Shown here: positions 6,101 to 7,419 of the stretch, one piece after another | Position numbering within the stretch: the first letter of the stretch is position 1 | Layout: each line of letters begins with the position of its first letter | Assembly: GCA_902783175.1 (NCBI GenBank) | Contig: CACZQA010000060.1 | Location: 1 to 7,419, forward strand | DNA: 7,419 nt | From: an uncultured Coriobacteriaceae bacterium | GTDB taxonomy: Bacteria > Actinomycetota > Coriobacteriia > Coriobacteriales > QAMH01 | Reading direction: 5' to 3' | The notes under the pieces: generated by a model | The model's database searches: none | Seen by the model: the letters and a program-made list of their open reading frames with translations, nothing else | What the model was told of the DNA's origin: nothing | Position numbers and translations under genes: made by a program

Positions 6101-7419
6101 CGGCGACGGCGGCGTCCATGAGTGCCGCCTCGCGGTCGATGTCGGCCTTGTCGAGCGGCTCGATGGCAAAGCTCAGGGTCTTGCTCGCCGTTATCTCGGG
6201 CGTGTCTTTCGAAGTGATGGTGCAGGTGATATCGGTCGACCCCTCCTGTGCCCCAACGGCAGGGCGGTAGATATTCGCCCGGTAGCCGTTGATGACGGCG
6301 GAATCGTTGCTGGCAGCGTAGGTGACCTTGTAGTACTTCCCGTCGATGCCCAAGTCGCGCGTACGCGGGAGCTGCACGTCATCAGTCAGGGCGCCGTCTC
6401 CCACCGGCGCGCCACTCGAAGAGTACGAAAGCTTCTCTTTTGTGAAGGCGGCGTCGAGCTCCGTCGCCAGCTTCTCCTTCTCCTGGGCAACCTTCTCGGG
6501 GTCGCCTTTGACCGTGAGGGGGAAGGCAACATCACAAGAGCGGCTCTGCAGGGAGTCGTCGCTCGAGTCGAGGTTCTTCGCGCTGATGCGCGCCGTCAAG
6601 GTGACCGGGGTATCGGCAGCCGAACGTGCCACCTTTCCGGAGTAGTCGTCCCAACCGTATCCCGAGACTGTGACCGCCTCATTAGAGCTGGTCCACGTGA
6701 CCGGGAACGTGGTCGCATAGTAGCCGCTTCCAACCTTTACCTGATAGGGCAACGTCAGGTTCTGCGTGACAGAGTCCTTGTCGTCGCCGCTCGCGTAGCC
6801 GACCGAGACCTTGTCCTGCATGCCGGCGAGCAGCGCGTCGACCTTGTCGAGGTCCCAGGGGAGCTGCGGGACATGGGAAAGCGTCGCCGTCTGCGTCGCG
6901 CCGTCGCGCTCGAGCTCGAACGTGACGTCAAGCTGGCGCAACGTCGAATAGCTCGTGTAGCCGGTCTTGGTGCTCGGGTCGTCGAAGAAGTACGTGATGG
7001 CGCCGTTATTCGCATCTCCGGTTTCGATTCCGCCGGTCGTCCCGGTGCGTCCTGCCGCGCCCTTAAGAGACGCGGACGTCGTCTTCACCTTGATGCCCGA
7101 GAACCCAAGCTGGGCCAGATACGCCTCCGCGCATTCGTTTGCGTTCGTGTCGGAGCCGAACTTCGGCGTGAAGCGCCAATCGGCGAGCTTGAGCGCCGCT
7201 GCCTGGAGCGAGTCGGCGGCGATGACCTTGCGGCCATCGGATTTGGAGACAGAAGAGGAGCCGCTCGTCGCCTTGACCATGAGATAGGAACCTGCCGCGC
7301 CAGAAGGAACCTCGAGCGTCGCGGTAGTTGCGCCCGGGATGGACGTCCACGTCGACTCGTCGGCATCTGCCGTCGGGGCGGTATACCACTGCAGGGAGAC
7401 TTTGTCCGTGACATCGTCG
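3162..7419 (-). CDS. Giant multidomain surface protein (aBig-like, tandem DUF4430, beta-propeller, Flg_new, TM anchor), N terminus off window
   Basis: 1418 residues are visible, numbered here from the right edge. The frame stays open from the in-frame ATG at 7280 to the edge with 46 more codons, so the true start and signal peptide lie outside. In order: an Ig-like segment with a WTSIPGATTATLEVP-type strand pattern (about 1-51); a linker domain with FTPKFGSDTNANE (about 76-185); three aBig-like modules (about 188-304, 307-422, 425-575; the first carries WTSSNEAVTVSG at 242-253); DUF4430 domains (about 580-694 and 698-814); a PQQ-type beta-propeller (about 831-1246); one Listeria-Bacteroides/Flg_new repeat with GYTFGGWYLDE...LTLYAKWS (about 1249-1315); an Ala/Ser/Gln stalk (about 1316-1386); a hydrophobic helix (about 1391-1412) and the basic tail KSRKEH. 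There is no LPXTG motif, so anchoring is by the membrane helix. The protein should be extracellular. Placement upstream of a small DUF4430 protein and an ECF importer points to ligand capture. The ligand is not shown by sequence. Confidence 0.92.
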   Translation of the reverse strand, partial: DDVTDKVSLQWYTAPTADADESTWTSIPGATTATLEVPSGAAGSYLMVKATSGSSSVSKSDGRKVIAADSLQAAALKLADWRFTPKFGSDTNANECAEAYLAQLGFSGIKVKTTSASLKGAAGRTGTTGGIETGDANNGAITYFFDDPSTKTGYTSYSTLRQLDVTFELERDGATQTATLSHVPQLPWDLDKVDALLAGMQDKVSVGYASGDDKDSVTQNLTLPYQVKVGSGYYATTFPVTWTSSNEAVTVSGYGWDDYSGKVARSAADTPVTLTARISAKNLDSSDDSLQSRSCDVAFPLTVKGDPEKVAQEKEKLATELDAAFTKEKLSYSSSGAPVGDGALTDDVQLPRTRDLGIDGKYYKVTYAASNDSAVINGYRANIYRPAVGAQEGSTDITCTITSKDTPEITASKTLSFAIEPLDKADIDREAALMDAAVAGYWNGISNGQDSTDVTGSLHAFQKATLGADGSVVWSYDSSSASAAGDGIVPATIPGADDMGVLGWNKFRSSKPDIIKHENLVFQGKPEFNTKVTVDSYLRSEKYGRYAERYPDDATFKKLAGTAVSATFTVMGTTGKDAPTVTATASLVGIDTTGAPETWSSVRSYSLAPGSTAADATKELLTASGLSADYANDAQGFVLNSVTSPNGGRTLGADALTGKRWQLFVNGEASDRSADQVTLEQGDSIEWAYVADGESAPSATLEVSCAIYGPDASGTSAAWAAQTTISVAQGSTAADVTKALISKSGLNADYTDTAYGFYLSSITSPFDGSKLGWDESTGKFWQLFVNGKAANKMADQIVLKAGDAVSWSYSKDGEGVPSVDPVVDPATDLPDYQAQWPQFGMGKKDGAVVTSQDGALTPTDAASAAWTFDPLSAGSTGSMATEGVSDPLIVNGDIYLIAGSKIYKVDTETGKEKLSKPTGLSPAFYFCRPVYANGMIFAAANDGRIAAFNANTLDLVWCTDALPKNEAGQYQSLSSLSIVGDRLIACFTVVGAANVSKAGTMVCVDATPQRSGSSKQPVWTTTETAGEGESSGYYWAAGAPSGGDLLIADDTGNVKLIDSETGAVKTQLPIGTPSHSGVVALSDVDDSGNGTYLAVSRDDGTLHKVCRQQDSLSETGSVSFATTSTSTPAVYDGKAYVCGMDADGYGTLSVVDLSTMTVLKTVRGGKGAAQSSPLVSAQADGVYAYFTCNNETGGVYAYKLGDDQAYQIFTPDADNQNYCTASLISDASGNLYYANDARKLMKLNAQPGATLSFDTRGGESLAPVKVARGHVLSSVPQPTRAGYTFGGWYLDEACSQPWDASGPVEGPLTLYAKWSADSQNGVAEKDGNASTGGASPMSISGSGSAAEMFISQAAQESAGQDSQATGAVASAQPAADSKKAADDNKQAALPIWPLVGMAAAAVVLVLVVLYYLKSRKEH
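3169..3176 (-). promoter_or_regulatory. Shine-Dalgarno site of the DUF4430 gene
   Basis: AGGAAGGA on the minus strand, ending 8 nt before the ATG at 3160. It is embedded in the last codons of the upstream giant surface gene. It is the best ribosome site in the window and fixes the start of the 244-residue protein. A strong internal site here would let the small protein be made in excess over its very large neighbour. Confidence 0.8.
3183..3251 (-). other. C-terminal membrane anchor of the surface protein
   Basis: About 23 residues starting PIWPLVGMAAAA and continuing as an uninterrupted Val/Leu/Ala helix to YYL, followed by the short basic tail KSRKEH. This orients the C terminus to the cytoplasm and the whole multidomain chain to the outside. 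The preceding ALPIWP resembles a sortase motif only superficially: no Thr-Gly follows. Confidence 0.88.
3474..3674 (-). other. Listeria-Bacteroides (Flg_new/InlB B-repeat type) domain
   Basis: A single copy of about 67 residues with the family pattern: strand TLSFDTRGG, PTRAGYTFGGWYLDEACS, and the closing LTLYAKWS. These small beta domains are stalk or spacer elements in surface proteins of Gram-positive bacteria. Here it sits between the propeller and the membrane stalk. Confidence 0.88.
3681..4928 (-). other. PQQ-like (Trp-docking type) beta-propeller domain of the surface protein
   Basis: About 416 residues containing eight blade-like repeats of a common pattern: a strand after Asn-Gly or Asp-Gly, a small-residue turn, then a strand ending in a lysine- or asparagine-rich hairpin. 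Examples are NGDIYLIAGSKIYKVDTETG, NGMIFAAANDGRIAAFN, GDLLIADDTGNVKLIDSETG, DGKAYVCGMDADGYG and GNLYYANDARKLMKLNA. First and last segments may close one blade, giving seven or eight blades. No quinoprotein dehydrogenase active site is recognisable, so binding rather than catalysis is likely. It carries eight cysteines. Confidence 0.82.
4977..5327 (-). other. DUF4430 domain, second tandem copy
   Basis: The 85-residue core (bases 5231-4977) begins GSTAADVTKALISKSGL, contains GFYLSSITSP, TGKFWQLFVNG and AGDAVSWSY, and ends DGE. A leading strand region (SATLEVSCAIYG) precedes the core. It lies directly before the beta-propeller, joined by a Pro/Asp/Val linker (VPSVDPVVDPATDLP). Confidence 0.87.
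5337..5684 (-). other. DUF4430 domain, first tandem copy
   Basis: The core (bases 5591-5337) begins GSTAADATKELLTASGL, contains GFVLNSVTSP, TGKRWQLFVNG and QGDSIEWAY, and ends DGE. It aligns to the second copy without gaps over 85 residues. My hand count gives 49 identities (about 58%). The two are products of an internal duplication. Confidence 0.87.
5694..6857 (-). other. Three consecutive aBig-like (atrophied bacterial Ig) modules
   Basis: Each module has a helix-like lead (DKVDALLAGMQ, KEKLATELDAAF, DREAALMDAAVAGYW), a leucine-proline strand, a [W/Y]x(1-2)S(N/D) core (WTSSNEAVTVSG, YAASNDSAVING, WSYDSSSASAAG) and a closing strand pair. The third is extended by a segment with FRSSKPDIIK, then KYGRYAERYP and a TFTVMGTTG closing strand. 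I recognise this extended form as recurring in surface proteins of gut Firmicutes and Actinobacteria. The role is presumably structural spacing of the ligand-binding domains away from the membrane. Confidence 0.7.

Overview
The window is a gene-dense stretch read entirely from the minus strand. It holds four substantially visible genes and the first few codons of a fifth. All look like one operon transcribed from right to left. Junctions are very tight, in transcription order: 1 nt gap, 10 nt gap, 10 nt overlap, 1 nt overlap. There is no intergenic stretch long enough for a promoter, riboswitch or terminator, so the operon promoter must lie beyond the right edge. High GC, alanine/serine/acidic extracellular linkers, aBig-type Ig-like modules, a Listeria-Bacteroides (Flg_new) repeat and an envelope architecture without an outer membrane protein suggest a high-GC Gram-positive gut-type bacterium. 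The class Coriobacteriia (Eggerthellaceae or relatives) is my best guess. That is an inference from style, not from a marker gene.

Layout in transcription order. (1) 7419 down to 3162: the C-terminal 1418 residues of a giant cell-surface protein whose N terminus is off the window. It has an Ig-like segment, three aBig-like modules, two tandem DUF4430 domains (the family that resembles the C-terminal beta domain of transcobalamin and intrinsic factor), a PQQ-type beta-propeller of seven or eight blades, one Flg_new repeat, a low-complexity stalk and a C-terminal membrane anchor. (2) 3160 down to 2426: a 244-residue N-terminally membrane-anchored protein with a third DUF4430 domain facing outward. 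(3) 2415 down to 1540: an EcfT/CbiQ-type energy-coupling-factor transmembrane protein. (4) 1549 down to 14: an ATPase with two complete ABC cassettes in one chain (EcfA-EcfA' fusion). (5) 14 down to 1: the start of one more gene, translationally coupled to the ATPase; the missing substrate-binding S component is an attractive but unproven candidate.

Taken together this looks like a dedicated ECF importer with its own surface-capture machinery: a far-reaching multidomain surface protein, a short membrane-tethered relay protein of the same ligand-domain family, then the transporter. DUF4430 is related to the vitamin B12-carrier beta domain, and the Bacteroides B12-capture protein BtuG is a beta-propeller. 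A corrinoid (B12-like) ligand is therefore the leading hypothesis, and the combination in one polypeptide is the most interesting thing here. Substrate identity is inference. Another vitamin or a peptide/glycan-borne ligand remains possible.
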